Below the pieces are notes generated by a model. That model was not told where the DNA came from. It did not search any database and was given only the letters and a program-made list of their open reading frames with translations. A stretch of DNA of 48,360 bases from an uncultured Lachnobacterium sp. (lineage in GTDB: Bacteria; Bacillota; Clostridia; Lachnospirales; Lachnospiraceae): assembly GCA_900543445.1 (NCBI GenBank), contig UQRC01000019.1:1-48360 (forward strand), given 5' to 3'. The position numbers and the translations under genes were made by a program. Of the stretch, positions 34,001-41,744 are shown in pieces (the stretch's first letter is position 1; each line of letters opens with the position of its first letter).

Positions 34001-34813
34001 GAGGATCAGGAAGATACTACACTTGACGATATTAAGAATCTGGCCTTTACTTACACCAATAAGGATGGTAAGGAGAAAGAGATTCCGCTTACAAAGATTG
34101 CGACGATGAAGAATACGACCACGCTCAGCACGATCAGCCGAGATGCACAGTCCCGTTATCTGACGGTTTCCTGCAACGTGGATGAGGAGCACAATGTAAC
34201 GCTTGTCAGTAACGCATTACAGAAGAAAATCGACAAGCTTGACATACCGGAAGGATACTCGGTCGAGATGACCGGTGAGGATGAGACGATCAACGAGTCG
34301 ATGAGTCAGCTTGTCCTCATGCTCGTGCTCGCAGTAATTTTTATCTACCTCATCATGGTTGTACAGTTCCAATCGCTGGTATCGCCGTTTATCATTATGT
34401 TTTCGATTCCGCTTGCGTTCACCGGTGGATTTATCGCATTGTTTATCAGCGGACAGGAAGTCAATGTTACTTCCATGCTCGGATTTATCATGCTTGCCGG
34501 ACTGATCGTAAATAACGGTATTGTGCTCATTGACTACATCAATCAGGCGAGACATGAGGGAACATCCAAGAAAGAGGCAATCATTGAAGCAGGCAAGACG
34601 AGACTTCGCCCGATCCTGATGACAGCCCTTACCACGATCCTTGCGATGTCAACTTCCGCAATCGGAATCGGAGAAGGCTCCGAGATGATGCGCCCGATGG
34701 CAATCACGATCATCGGAGGTCTCGTATACGGTACACTTCTGACACTGGTTGTCATTCCGTGTATTTACGATGCATTCAACCGTGAGAAGGATATGAGGGA
34801 GGTAGAACTTTAA
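31055..34813 (+). CDS. RND-superfamily exporter with a coiled-coil insertion
   Basis: A 1252-residue transporter of the AcrB/SwrC type, starting MISKYSVKRPYTVL after AAAGGAGG at 31036-31043. Twelve membrane helices in two halves are visible; the helix-4 motif reads GMLVDNSIVVIEN and the late motif VNNGIVLIDYIN. The first periplasmic loop has a long helical insertion (about residues 190-430) of Lys/Gln/Glu heptads, absent from Gram-negative AcrB. There is no membrane fusion or outer membrane gene nearby, as expected for a Gram-positive. The second acidic relay residue is Asn here (VDN for VDD). Likely exports lipids, surfactants or drugs; the substrate is not predictable. Confidence 0.88.
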   Translation: MISKYSVKRPYTVLVGVILVIVLGVVSLMKMTTDLLPDMSFQYALVITTDMGASPEKVESEVTAPIEAAMATTSNIKNVSSISYNSYSIVTLEYEQNANMDSVVVEIQQSLDQISGQWSDSVGTPMIMKINPDMLPVVAAAVDVKGMSASEISDYVENDLVPSIESLEGVASVSTTGQLDESIQVTMNQDKIDALNKKIKKSIDKQFTDAQKKIDDSSAKVKSGKESLTSGQDKLSDALNETMEKRDELYKTEEDLQKQLKELQKQQKSLTKIQEGLNAVMTSDGYTSIMTVLKDNPDAAQLPEMKQQIEAFNKAIKEQFSGLSAMGITVNTYEDLPTAAATVSATLTKVNTGIKTIDSALEKVQDGKVSLSTAMDTLNANAALAALQMSSSSAELSNAAASLETAQTNLDDAKDSAYDSADLNNILTKDTLSNLFTAQNFDMPAGYAMDGDTQYLVRVGESVKSEEDLNDLVLMDLNMDGIDPIRLSDVADVETTDNSEETYAVVNGNPAVTLSIEKQTGYSTGEVTDRILDKFDQLEKADENLNMTVLMNQGVYIDMIVKSVMQNMIWGAILAIIVLLLFLKDVKPTIVIACAIPLSVVTAVVLMYFTGITMNIISMSGLLLGIGMLVDNSIVVIENIYRLRHEGYSIKKAAVQGASQVTGAIIASTLTTVSVYAPIIFTEGITRQLFVDLALTIAYTLIASLVVALTFVPAMASVTLKKTKEIRHPWFDAMRDAYGRFLAGCLRFKPIVFIVAVVLLAGSAALSLSKGMNFMDMDMETNQISVSIAAKEGENLTFDELKDASNEVIDKISDIKGIDTIGASIGGNSTMSLMGGGSDKVTMYVLLDEDSDVSNDAVSKEILDRTKDMDCEVTCDSSSMDYSAFFGEGISVRIKGSDIDTLQELAGEVASVMEDTKGTVDVDDGLDEATPQLTITVNKEKAAKYGYTVAQVYQLVAAKMADSKSVTTISTDIKDYEVYLQTEDQEDTTLDDIKNLAFTYTNKDGKEKEIPLTKIATMKNTTTLSTISRDAQSRYLTVSCNVDEEHNVTLVSNALQKKIDKLDIPEGYSVEMTGEDETINESMSQLVLMLVLAVIFIYLIMVVQFQSLVSPFIIMFSIPLAFTGGFIALFISGQEVNVTSMLGFIMLAGLIVNNGIVLIDYINQARHEGTSKKEAIIEAGKTRLRPILMTALTTILAMSTSAIGIGEGSEMMRPMAITIIGGLVYGTLLTLVVIPCIYDAFNREKDMREVEL

Positions 34814-34886
34814 AAGGGTTGCTTTTCATGCCTCATTGTGATAAAGTACAAATGTTCCGAATATTGGAACCATAGAGTGAGACATT

Positions 34887-34947
34887 GGTCACACGAAGGG
34901 GTACACCACCGCGGGTGTAGCTTACTTCGTGTGACCTTTTTTGTTTT
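34887..34947 (+). terminator. Strong terminator after the RND gene
   Basis: A 12-base perfect stem GGTCACACGAAG (34887-34898) / CTTCGTGTGACC (34925-34936), an inner stem TACACC / GGTGTA, then TTTTTTGTTTT. The upstream 34814-34886 also has a small GTTCC/GGAAC hairpin. Confidence 0.9.
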
Positions 34948-34952
34948 ATGAA

Positions 34953-35476
34953 AATAAGCGATTGCGAATGCAATGCAGCAGCGACTTCCCACGGGATGGC
35001 TCCTAAGGCGGCACTAGTTATCCAGAATCACGAATTTGCAGAAAATACTTGCATGCCTCTTTTTATGATTTCTGTCCGCTCAAGCTTAGACAGTGGCTGA
35101 GCGATGTTCGTCTGACACAGAATGTGTCCGATGGATTTCGTGTCTGCCTTACGCGGAGTGCTGAACAAAACCGTGCCCGCGGGTTGTGTTTGCGCCCTCG
35201 TTCTATTGGTGGCGTTTCTCTATGCATCCATGGGCGACATTAACCAAGAGCGGGCACAATAAAATTTGTGAAGTGCTCCGCTTAGGCAGACTAGAAATTT
35301 TGAGCACATCTGTGTCAGACGAACATCGAACAGCCCCGGTCGAAGCGTTGCTCGGACACAAAATTTGAGGCATGCAGATTATTTTGCAAATTCAGCGATT
35401 CTGTCTAAAATCGTGTCCGCCTTAGGAGCCATCCCGTGGGGAGTACACTGCCGCATGACATTCGCAATCGCTTATT
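34953..35476. repeat. Giant imperfect palindrome (about 525 bases), gene-free
   Basis: The left arm 34953-35180 (228 bases) pairs with the right arm 35250-35476 (227 bases) along their whole length. Perfect blocks include 18 bp (34953-34970 / 35459-35476), 24 bp (34988-35011 / 35417-35440), 9 bp (35032-35040 / 35385-35393), 10 bp (35050-35059 / 35367-35376), 19 bp (35102-35120 / 35310-35328), 8 bp (35142-35149 / 35284-35291) and 8 bp (35173-35180 / 35250-35257), separated by internal loops of similar size on both sides. The central 69 bases pair further (GGTT/AACC, GCCC/GGGC). No ORF with a ribosome site lies inside. It is either a foldback-type mobile repeat or a large structured RNA; see findings. 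Confidence 0.85.
35384..35411 (+). promoter_or_regulatory. Candidate promoter for the thi operon inside the palindrome's right arm
   Basis: TTGCAA at 35384-35389, 16-base spacer, TAAAAT at 35406-35411. It is the best-placed match between the RND terminator and thiS. No TPP riboswitch signature is present between it and thiS. Confidence 0.4.
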
Positions 35477-35502
35477 CAATGAAGTTATAAAAGGAGGACA
35501 AC

Positions 35503-35703
35503 ATGGTACATATCAATGGGAAAGACATCGACGCAGCGGGGCAGACACTGAAGGCCTACCTGGATGCGAGTGACTACGAGCCTGGTACATTCGTGGTAGA
35601 GTGCAACGAGGAGATCGTGCATAAGGAAGATTACGAGGGACATGTTTTAAAAGACGGAGACGTTGTAGAAATCGTGCAGTTTATGGGCGGAGGCGCCTGT
35701 TAA
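35503..35703 (+). CDS. thiS: Sulfur carrier protein ThiS with a two-residue C-terminal extension
   Basis: A 66-residue beta-grasp protein that carries the thiocarboxylate sulfur for thiazole synthesis. The core pattern VEIVQFMGGG is typical of Firmicutes ThiS, which normally ends exactly at that glycine; here the chain continues Ala-Cys. To be adenylated, the terminal glycine must be free, so trimming or another mechanism would be needed. AAGGAGG at 35491-35497 precedes the ATG. thiG follows after 55 bases. No thiF is present in the operon. Confidence 0.88.
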   Translation: MVHINGKDIDAAGQTLKAYLDASDYEPGTFVVECNEEIVHKEDYEGHVLKDGDVVEIVQFMGGGAC

Positions 35704-35758
35704 CGAATAGAGAGAACACCTTAGCATAAGGCGCAGACAGAAAGAGAGGACAAAAGCA

Positions 35759-36529
35759 ATGGCAAAAGACACATTCACATTAGGCGGCAAAGAATTTTCT
35801 TCCCGCTTTATTTTAGGATCAGGAAAATATTCCATGGAGTTGATCAAGGCAGCAGTAGAGAATGCAGGCGCACAGATCATCACACTTGCAGTCAGAAGAA
35901 CCAACACAAAGAAAAAAGAGAGCATTCTTGATTTCATTCCGGAGGGAGTAACCCTTCTTCCGAATACATCCGGCGCAAGAGATGCAAAGGAGGCAGTACG
36001 GATCGCGCGTATGGCGAGAGAACTCGGATGCGGTGATTTTGTGAAAGTTGAGATCATGAAAGACAGCAAATATCTGCTCCCGGATAATGTGGAGACGGTC
36101 AAAGCGACCGAGATGCTGGCAAACGAGGGATTCGTCGTACTTCCTTATATGTATCCGGATCTGTATACCGCAAGAGATCTGGTCAATGCGGGTGCGGCAG
36201 CCGTTATGCCGCTCGCTTCTCCAATCGGATCCAACAAGGGCCTTGCAACAAAAGAGTTTATTCAGATTCTGATCGATGAGATCGACCTTCCGGTTATCGT
36301 GGATGCCGGAATCGGACGCCCTTCGCAGGCATGTGAAGCGATGGAGATGGGCGCAGCAGCCGTGATGGCGAATACCGCGATCGCCACAGCCGGAGATGTC
36401 CCGATGATGGCAGGTGCATTCAAGAATGCAATCGAAGCCGGAAGAAGTGCGTACCTTGCAGGCCTTGGACGCGTACTTGAGCGTGGCGCAGCAGCATCGG
36501 ATCCGCTGACCGGATTTTTAAGGGATTAG
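35759..36529 (+). CDS. thiG: Thiazole synthase
   Basis: A 256-residue TIM-barrel enzyme that joins deoxyxylulose 5-phosphate, dehydroglycine and ThiS sulfur into the thiazole phosphate ring. The Schiff-base lysine is Lys96 in FVKVEIM. The [34 protein letters not shown] and GIGRPSQA segments are characteristic. AGAGAGGA lies before the ATG. Its length equals the family norm. It works with the ThiS and ThiH encoded on either side. Confidence 0.96.
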   Translation: MAKDTFTLGGKEFSSRFILGSGKYSMELIKAAVENAGAQIITLAVRRTNTKKKESILDFIPEGVTLLPNTSGARDAKEAVRIARMARELGCGDFVKVEIMKDSKYLLPDNVETVKATEMLANEGFVVLPYMYPDLYTARDLVNAGAAAVMPLASPIGSNKGLATKEFIQILIDEIDLPVIVDAGIGRPSQACEAMEMGAAAVMANTAIATAGDVPMMAGAFKNAIEAGRSAYLAGLGRVLERGAAASDPLTGFLRD

Positions 36530-36541
36530 AGGTGGACGACA

Positions 36542-37795
36542 ATGGCAGAAAATCAATTTTTTATCGATTCGGATAAATTAAGTGAGGCGGCTTTGGAACA
36601 CAAACATAAACTGGAGACTGATCCGTCGAGCCGCACCAATCACATGGAATATATGGAGGGTATGGAGCAGATTGATTCCGATATTATGGACAAGGTGCTC
36701 GAGCAGATGAACTCCTACGATTACGAGAAATACACCGCCAAAGAGGTACAGACCGCTTTGGAGCACGAGACCTGTACGGTGGAAGATTTTAAGGCACTTT
36801 TGTCACCGGCTGCTTTGCCGTTCCTTGAGCGGATGGCACAGCGCGCGAAGATGGAGACGAGCAAGCATTTCGGCAATACGGTCTATCTGTTTACGCCGCT
36901 TTATATTGCAAACTACTGTGAGAATTATTGTGTCTACTGTGGCTTCAACTGCTACAATGATATTCACAGAAAAAAGCTTAATTTCGAGGAAATTGAGCAT
37001 GAGATGAAAGTAATCGCGGATTCCGGTATCGAGGAAATCCTGATGCTGACCGGCGAGAGCCGCGCACAGAGCGATGTGAAATACATCGGTGAGGCATGTA
37101 AGCTGGCACAGAAATATTTCCGCAATGTAGGGCTGGAAATCTATCCGGTCAATAGCGATGAGTACCGCTACCTGCATGAGTGCGGTGCGGACTACGTTAC
37201 CGTATTTCAGGAGACCTACGATTCGGATAAATACGAGACGCTGCATCTGATGGGACACAAGCGTGTCTTCCCGTATCGATTCGAGGCACAGGAGCGTGCA
37301 CTTATGGGCGGCATGCGGGGCGTCGGTTTCTCGGCACTGCTCGGCTTGTCGGATTTTCATAAGGATGCATTGGCGTCGGCACTTCATGTGTACTATCTGC
37401 AGAGAAAGTATCCGTATGCAGAGTACTCCCTGTCGTGCCCGAGACTTCGACCGATCATCAACAACGACAAGATCAATCCGCTTGATGTGCATGAAAAGCA
37501 GCTTTGCCAGATTCTTTGTGCGTACCGCATTTTCCTGCCGTATGTAGGAATCACGGTATCCTCCAGGGAGCAGAAGCATTTCCGTGACGGCATTGTCAAG
37601 ATCGCGGCAACGAAGATATCCGCAGGTGTATCCACGGGTATCGGCGATCACGAGAGCAAGTACACCGGAAAGGAGGAGAGCGATTCCGGCGATGAGCAGT
37701 TCGAGATCTCGGATGGACGAAGCTTCGATCAGATGTATGAGGATATGGAGCAGGAAGGGCTGCAGCCGGTGCTCAACGATTACGTCTATGTATAA
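36542..37795 (+). CDS. thiH: 2-iminoacetate synthase (radical SAM)
   Basis: A 417-residue radical SAM enzyme that cleaves tyrosine to dehydroglycine for ThiG, the anaerobic route. The iron-sulfur motif CxxxCxxC is at Cys126, Cys130 and Cys133 (CENYCVYCGF), with MLTGE and the C-terminal BATS-type domain downstream. It begins 12 bases after thiG and overlaps the next gene by eight bases. Using ThiH rather than the oxygen-dependent ThiO agrees with an anaerobe. Confidence 0.95.
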   Translation: MAENQFFIDSDKLSEAALEHKHKLETDPSSRTNHMEYMEGMEQIDSDIMDKVLEQMNSYDYEKYTAKEVQTALEHETCTVEDFKALLSPAALPFLERMAQRAKMETSKHFGNTVYLFTPLYIANYCENYCVYCGFNCYNDIHRKKLNFEEIEHEMKVIADSGIEEILMLTGESRAQSDVKYIGEACKLAQKYFRNVGLEIYPVNSDEYRYLHECGADYVTVFQETYDSDKYETLHLMGHKRVFPYRFEAQERALMGGMRGVGFSALLGLSDFHKDALASALHVYYLQRKYPYAEYSLSCPRLRPIINNDKINPLDVHEKQLCQILCAYRIFLPYVGITVSSREQKHFRDGIVKIAATKISAGVSTGIGDHESKYTGKEESDSGDEQFEISDGRSFDQMYEDMEQEGLQPVLNDYVYV

Positions 37796-38345
37796 AAAAA
37801 TCTGTGTGACGAACCGTGCGCTCGCTGCGCATCCGTTTGAGGAGCAGATCGCGCGTGTGCTTGATGCAAAGCCGGATATGCTGATCCTGCGCGAGAAGGA
37901 TCTGGGCGAGGCGGAATATGAGATGCTGGCAGAGAAAGTGAAGAAGCTGTGTGACGCATCACAGACGCAGCTTATCCTGCATAGCTTTCCGGATGTTGCA
38001 GGAAAACTTGACATATCTGCGATCCATATGCCGCTCGCAAAATTTCTTGCGATGTCAGAAAACGCAAAGGCAGCATTTGGCGTAAGAGGTGCATCGGTTC
38101 ACTCCGTGGAGGATGCGCTTCTTGCTGAGCGTGCAGGAGCGACTTATGTGACTGCAGGTCATATCTTTGCGACTGACTGCAAGAAGGGACTGCCGGGCAG
38201 AGGACTGGAGTTCCTTAAGGATGTCTGTGCGGCGGTGCAGATTCCGGTCTATGCGATCGGTGGAATCGATGAGACGAACGCGGATGCCTGCATCGAGGCA
38301 GGCGCGGTCGGCGTGTGCATGATGTCCGGATATATGAAAATTTAA
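37788..38345 (+). CDS. tenI: TenI-type thiazole tautomerase (ThiE-like fold)
   Basis: A 185-residue TIM-barrel protein of the ThiE/TenI family. The start is ATG 37788, inside the end of thiH. The segment AGHIFATDCKKGLPGRG closely matches the TenI pattern GHVFETDCKKGLEGRG known from Bacillus subtilis, including the catalytic histidine (His125 here), whereas true thiamine-phosphate synthases have a GPIFPT-type sequence there. The usual ThiE HLGQ reads IHMPL. So thiazole ring tautomerisation is the better call than thiamine phosphate synthesis. Automatic pipelines may label it thiE. Confidence 0.75.
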   Translation: MYKKICVTNRALAAHPFEEQIARVLDAKPDMLILREKDLGEAEYEMLAEKVKKLCDASQTQLILHSFPDVAGKLDISAIHMPLAKFLAMSENAKAAFGVRGASVHSVEDALLAERAGATYVTAGHIFATDCKKGLPGRGLEFLKDVCAAVQIPVYAIGGIDETNADACIEAGAVGVCMMSGYMKI

Positions 38346-38348
38346 ACC

Positions 38349-38377
38349 TTGACAAATAAACACCACGCAAGTATCAT
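38349..38377 (+). promoter_or_regulatory. Promoter of the valS T-box transcript
   Basis: Perfect TTGACA at 38349-38354, 17-base spacer, TATCAT at 38372-38377. It starts just after the tenI stop. Confidence 0.85.
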
Positions 38378-38383
38378 GATAAA

Positions 38384-38640
38384 AGATAGTCAAAAGTGAT
38401 GACAAAGAGGAGTACGCACCGAGCGGCTGATAGAGAAGGACATTCATCGGCTGGAAGATGTCCGCAAAACGTGGTGTGGAAGGTAGCTTTGGAACTGAGA
38501 TGCTGAAGGACACACTGTGTAGGCATTTCCGATTCGTCCTCGTTATCGGACTAGAGGTGTTCAGGGAAATTTTATGGAACACGAACGAAGGTGGTACCGC
38601 GATCATTCGCCCTTCCTGTCTATGACAGGGAGGGCTCTTT
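38384..38640 (+). ncRNA. T-box leader, valine specific
   Basis: The antiterminator bulge GGTGGTACCGCG is at 38590-38601. Stem I pairs CAAAG with CTTTG and CGCACC with GGTGTG around a specifier loop with AGTA on the 5' side and GAAGGTAG on the 3' side; the GTA at 38483-38485 is a valine codon, fitting valS downstream. The apical hairpin GGACAT/ATGTCC carries the conserved GGCTGGAAG. The terminator is a 12-base stem GCCCTTCCTGTC / GACAGGGAGGGC (38609-38635) followed by TCTTTT. Uncharged tRNA-Val should favour read-through into valS. Confidence 0.95.
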
Positions 38641-38662
38641 TAATTTTAGAAAGGATGAAATC

Positions 38663-41311
38663 ATGAGCAAAGAATTAAGTAAAACTTATGATCCGAAGGA
38701 CATTGAGGATCGTCTTTATAAGAAGTGGGAGGACAATGGCTATTTTCACGCAGAAGTAGACCGCAGCAAGAAGCCATTTACCATCGTTATGCCGCCACCA
38801 AATATCACAGGACAGCTGCACATGGGACACGCTTTGGACAACACCATGCAGGATATTCTGATCCGTTACAAGCGTATGCAGGGCTACAATGCACTGTGGC
38901 AGCCGGGAACCGACCATGCGTCCATCGCAACCGAGGTTAAGGTTATCCAGTCACTTAAGGAGCAGGGAATCAACAAGGCGGACCTCACGCGTGAGGAGTT
39001 TTTGGAGAAGTGCTGGGACTGGAGAAAAGAGTACGGCGGACGTATCGTAAAGCAGCTTCGTAAGCTCGGTTCTTCTGCGGACTGGCAGAGAGAGCGTTTC
39101 ACGATGGATGAGGGATGTTCCCACGCCGTACAGGAAGTATTTACCAAATTATATGACAAGGGATGGATCTACAAGGGATCCCGTATCGTCAACTGGTGTC
39201 CGGTATGTAAGACATCGATCTCCGATGCAGAGGTTGAGCATGAGGAGCAGAACGGCTTTTTCTGGCATATCAATTATCCGGTAGTCGGCGAGGAAGGAAG
39301 ATTCGTTGAGATCGCAACGACACGTCCGGAGACATTGTTCGGAGATACCGCTGTGGCAGTAAACCCGGATGATGAGCGTTATCAGGATATCATCGGAAAG
39401 ACCTTAAAGCTTCCGATGACGGATCGTGAGATTCCGGTTATCGCGGATGCTTATGTAGATAAGGAGTTCGGAACCGGTTGTGTTAAGATTACACCGGCAC
39501 ATGACCCGAACGATTTTGAGGTTGGAAAACGTCACAACTTAGAGGAGATCGTTGTTATCAACGATGATGCAACCATGAACGAGAAAGCCGGAAAGTACGC
39601 CGGAATGGATCGTTATGAGTGTCGTAAGGCATTGGTCGAAGACCTGGAGAAGGCAGGACTTCTTGTAAAAGTCGTTCCGCATTCCCACAACGTTGGTGTG
39701 CATGACAGATGCCATACGACCGTTGAGCCGATGATCAAGCAGCAGTGGTTCGTTAAGATGGATGAGATGATCAAGCCGGCTGTGGAAGGTGTAAAGAATG
39801 GGGAGATCAAACTCCTTCCTTCCAGAATGGATAAGACATACTTTAACTGGACGGACAACATCCGCGACTGGTGTATCAGCCGTCAGCTTTGGTGGGGACA
39901 TCGTATTCCGGCATGGTACTGTGATGACTGTGGAGAGATGGTCGTATCCATCGAGAAACCGGGAAAATGTCCGAAGTGCGGCAAGGATCACTGGACACAG
40001 GATCCGGATACACTCGATACCTGGTTCTCATCTGCATTGTGGCCGTTCTCAACACTCGGATGGCCGGAGAAAACAGAGGATCTTGATTATTTCTATCCGA
40101 ACGATGTACTTGTAACCGGTTACGACATCATCTTCTTCTGGGTAATCCGTATGATCTTCTCTGGATATGAGCAGATGGGCAAGGCACCGTTCCACACAGT
40201 TCTCTTCCACGGACTCGTAAGAGATTCACAGGGACGTAAGATGAGTAAGTCACTCGGCAACGGTATTGATCCGCTTGAGGTTATTGATAAATACGGTGCA
40301 GACGCACTTCGTCTGACGCTGATCACCGGTAATGCACCTGGTAACGACATGCGTTTCTACTGGGAGCGTGTTGAGGCTTCACGTAACTTTGCCAACAAAG
40401 TATGGAATGCTTCGCGTTTTATCATGATGAACTTAGAGGGTACTGAGATTACGGAGCCTTCTTTAGACGAGTTACATCCGGCTGACAAGTGGATCCTTTC
40501 CAAGGTAAATACACTTGCGAAGGATGCAACCGAGAATATGGACAAATTCGAACTTGGTATCGCAGTACAGAAGGTTTATGATTTCATCTGGGATGAGTTC
40601 TGCGACTGGTATATTGAGATCGCCAAGGTTCGTACTTATAAGAAGGATGAAGATCCGAAGTCTGCCAATGCAGCACTGTGGACACTCCGTACCGTACTGA
40701 TCAATGCGTTAAAGCTTCTGCATCCGTACATGCCTTTTATCACAGAGGAAATCTTCTGCACGATCCAGTCCGAGGAGGAGACAATCATGCTCTCCCAGTG
40801 GCCGGAGTACAAGGAGGAGTGGAACTTCCCGGCAGATGAAGCTGCCATCGAGCACTGCAAGGATCTTGTAAAAGGCATCCGTAACGTGCGCACCGAGATG
40901 GATGTTCCGCCATCTCGCAAGGCAAAGCTTTATATTACTTCTGAGGATGCAGCACTTCGTGCAACATTCGAGGAGAATAAGGAAGTTTATGTAAATCTTG
41001 CTTCTGCAAGTGAGATCAACGTACAGGCAGACAAGAGTGGAATCGGCGAGGATGCTGTATCCGTTGTTATCCCGGGCGCTGTTATCTATCTGCCACTTGA
41101 GGATCTGGTTGATTTTGAGAAAGAGAAGGAGCGCCTGAACAAGGAGAAGGCTCGCTTGACGAAGGAGCTTGCCCGCTCCAAGGGAATGCTCTCTAACGAG
41201 AAATTCTTAAACAATGCAAAACCGGAAAAGGTTGCAGAGGAGAAGGAAAAACTCGCAAAGTATGAGCAGATGATGGCGCAGGTTGAGGAGCGTCTCGCAC
41301 AGATGAAATAA
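38663..41311 (+). CDS. valS: Valyl-tRNA synthetase
   Basis: An 882-residue class I synthetase that charges tRNA-Val. The HIGH motif is HMGH at residues 53-56 and KMSKS is at 526-530, with the CP1 editing domain between them, an anticodon-binding domain after them, and the C-terminal coiled-coil arm typical of ValS ([16 protein letters not shown]). The start is ATG 38663, seven bases after GAAAGGA; the longer frame runs into the T-box and is not used. Expression is controlled by the T-box directly upstream. Confidence 0.98.
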   Translation: MSKELSKTYDPKDIEDRLYKKWEDNGYFHAEVDRSKKPFTIVMPPPNITGQLHMGHALDNTMQDILIRYKRMQGYNALWQPGTDHASIATEVKVIQSLKEQGINKADLTREEFLEKCWDWRKEYGGRIVKQLRKLGSSADWQRERFTMDEGCSHAVQEVFTKLYDKGWIYKGSRIVNWCPVCKTSISDAEVEHEEQNGFFWHINYPVVGEEGRFVEIATTRPETLFGDTAVAVNPDDERYQDIIGKTLKLPMTDREIPVIADAYVDKEFGTGCVKITPAHDPNDFEVGKRHNLEEIVVINDDATMNEKAGKYAGMDRYECRKALVEDLEKAGLLVKVVPHSHNVGVHDRCHTTVEPMIKQQWFVKMDEMIKPAVEGVKNGEIKLLPSRMDKTYFNWTDNIRDWCISRQLWWGHRIPAWYCDDCGEMVVSIEKPGKCPKCGKDHWTQDPDTLDTWFSSALWPFSTLGWPEKTEDLDYFYPNDVLVTGYDIIFFWVIRMIFSGYEQMGKAPFHTVLFHGLVRDSQGRKMSKSLGNGIDPLEVIDKYGADALRLTLITGNAPGNDMRFYWERVEASRNFANKVWNASRFIMMNLEGTEITEPSLDELHPADKWILSKVNTLAKDATENMDKFELGIAVQKVYDFIWDEFCDWYIEIAKVRTYKKDEDPKSANAALWTLRTVLINALKLLHPYMPFITEEIFCTIQSEEETIMLSQWPEYKEEWNFPADEAAIEHCKDLVKGIRNVRTEMDVPPSRKAKLYITSEDAALRATFEENKEVYVNLASASEINVQADKSGIGEDAVSVVIPGAVIYLPLEDLVDFEKEKERLNKEKARLTKELARSKGMLSNEKFLNNAKPEKVAEEKEKLAKYEQMMAQVEERLAQMK

Positions 41312-41334
41312 GAGATTCGGATAAGATAGTCAGT

Positions 41335-41365
41335 AATCGCGGTACATATTTTATGTATCGCGATT
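41335..41365 (+). terminator. Terminator-like hairpin after valS
   Basis: A 14-base stem AATCGCGGTACATA / TATGTATCGCGATT (one G-T pair) with a TTT loop. The tail GTTGCC lacks a T-run, so it may protect the 3' end rather than terminate strongly. Confidence 0.6.
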
Positions 41366-41437
41366 GTTGCCATCACACATTTGTCGGATGAACGCGATTC
41401 ATGCGATAAAATTTTAGAAAAGTTTATGGAAATATAC

Positions 41438-41465
41438 TTGAAATCAAAAACTTCTATATTATAAT
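41438..41465 (+). promoter_or_regulatory. Promoter upstream of a short terminated RNA
   Basis: TTGAAA at 41438-41443, 16-base spacer, TATAAT at 41460-41465. Confidence 0.65.
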
Positions 41466-41471
41466 AGTAGT

Positions 41472-41519
41472 GGACATTGAGAAGCACATTGCTCGCAGAG
41501 ATGGGAATGTGCTTTTTTT
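41472..41519 (+). ncRNA. Very short transcript ending in a terminator, possible attenuator or sRNA
   Basis: From the expected start near 41472 the RNA would be only about 48 bases, ending in the stem AAGCACATT (41482-41490) / AATGTGCTT (41506-41514) with a 15-base loop and a T-run. The next ORF begins 56 bases later, with no second promoter visible between. Confidence 0.5.
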
Positions 41520-41574
41520 ATAAAACAATTTTGAAGCGTAAGTTTGATGTGGAATACATCTGAGGAGAATAAAT

Positions 41575-41718
41575 ATGATCAACTTTGAAAAGGAACTGAA
41601 AAATTTTGAACCGAGCCTCGAAGTTGAGGAAGCAGAGTCGGCAATCTACAATCATGATATGACCGATGTGACAGATATTATTGCTGAGATTCTGCGTGAT
41701 GTGAAGGCGAGCCGCTAG
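41575..41718 (+). CDS. Small acidic protein, 47 residues
   Basis: An ORF of 47 codons starting MINFEKELKNFEPSLEVEE, with GAGGAG at 41562-41567 seven bases upstream. It is acidic, predicted helical, without membrane segments or cysteines. It lies 26 bases before the zinc-ribbon/TPR gene and probably shares its transcript. I do not recognise the family. Confidence 0.55.
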   Translation: MINFEKELKNFEPSLEVEEAESAIYNHDMTDVTDIIAEILRDVKASR

Positions 41719-41744
41719 GGTTTGCGGATAGATGAGAGGTTTGT

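Noticed and set aside
35049..35368. Two short + strand frames (35049-35243 and 35186-35368) inside the giant palindrome
   Set aside because: No ribosome sites, overlapping frames, unlikely composition, and they cross the paired arms.
34948..35483. ATGAA as a target-site duplication flanking the palindrome
   Set aside because: The right copy is two bases away from the arm end, and the arms can be extended with a bulge (TGA/TCA), so the evidence is too weak to list as a feature.
37584..37787. Longer tenI frame starting inside thiH
   Set aside because: The added residues do not resemble the family, while MYKKICVTNR at 37788 begins exactly like ThiE/TenI proteins.
36803..38014. A 403-codon open frame on the minus strand across thiH and tenI
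   Set aside because: It is fully antisense to two well-recognised genes, has no ribosome site or family pattern, and its length follows from the codon bias of the + strand genes.
38591..38662. Longer valS frame starting at 38591
   Set aside because: It lies in the T-box antiterminator and terminator; GAAAGGA supports ATG 38663.
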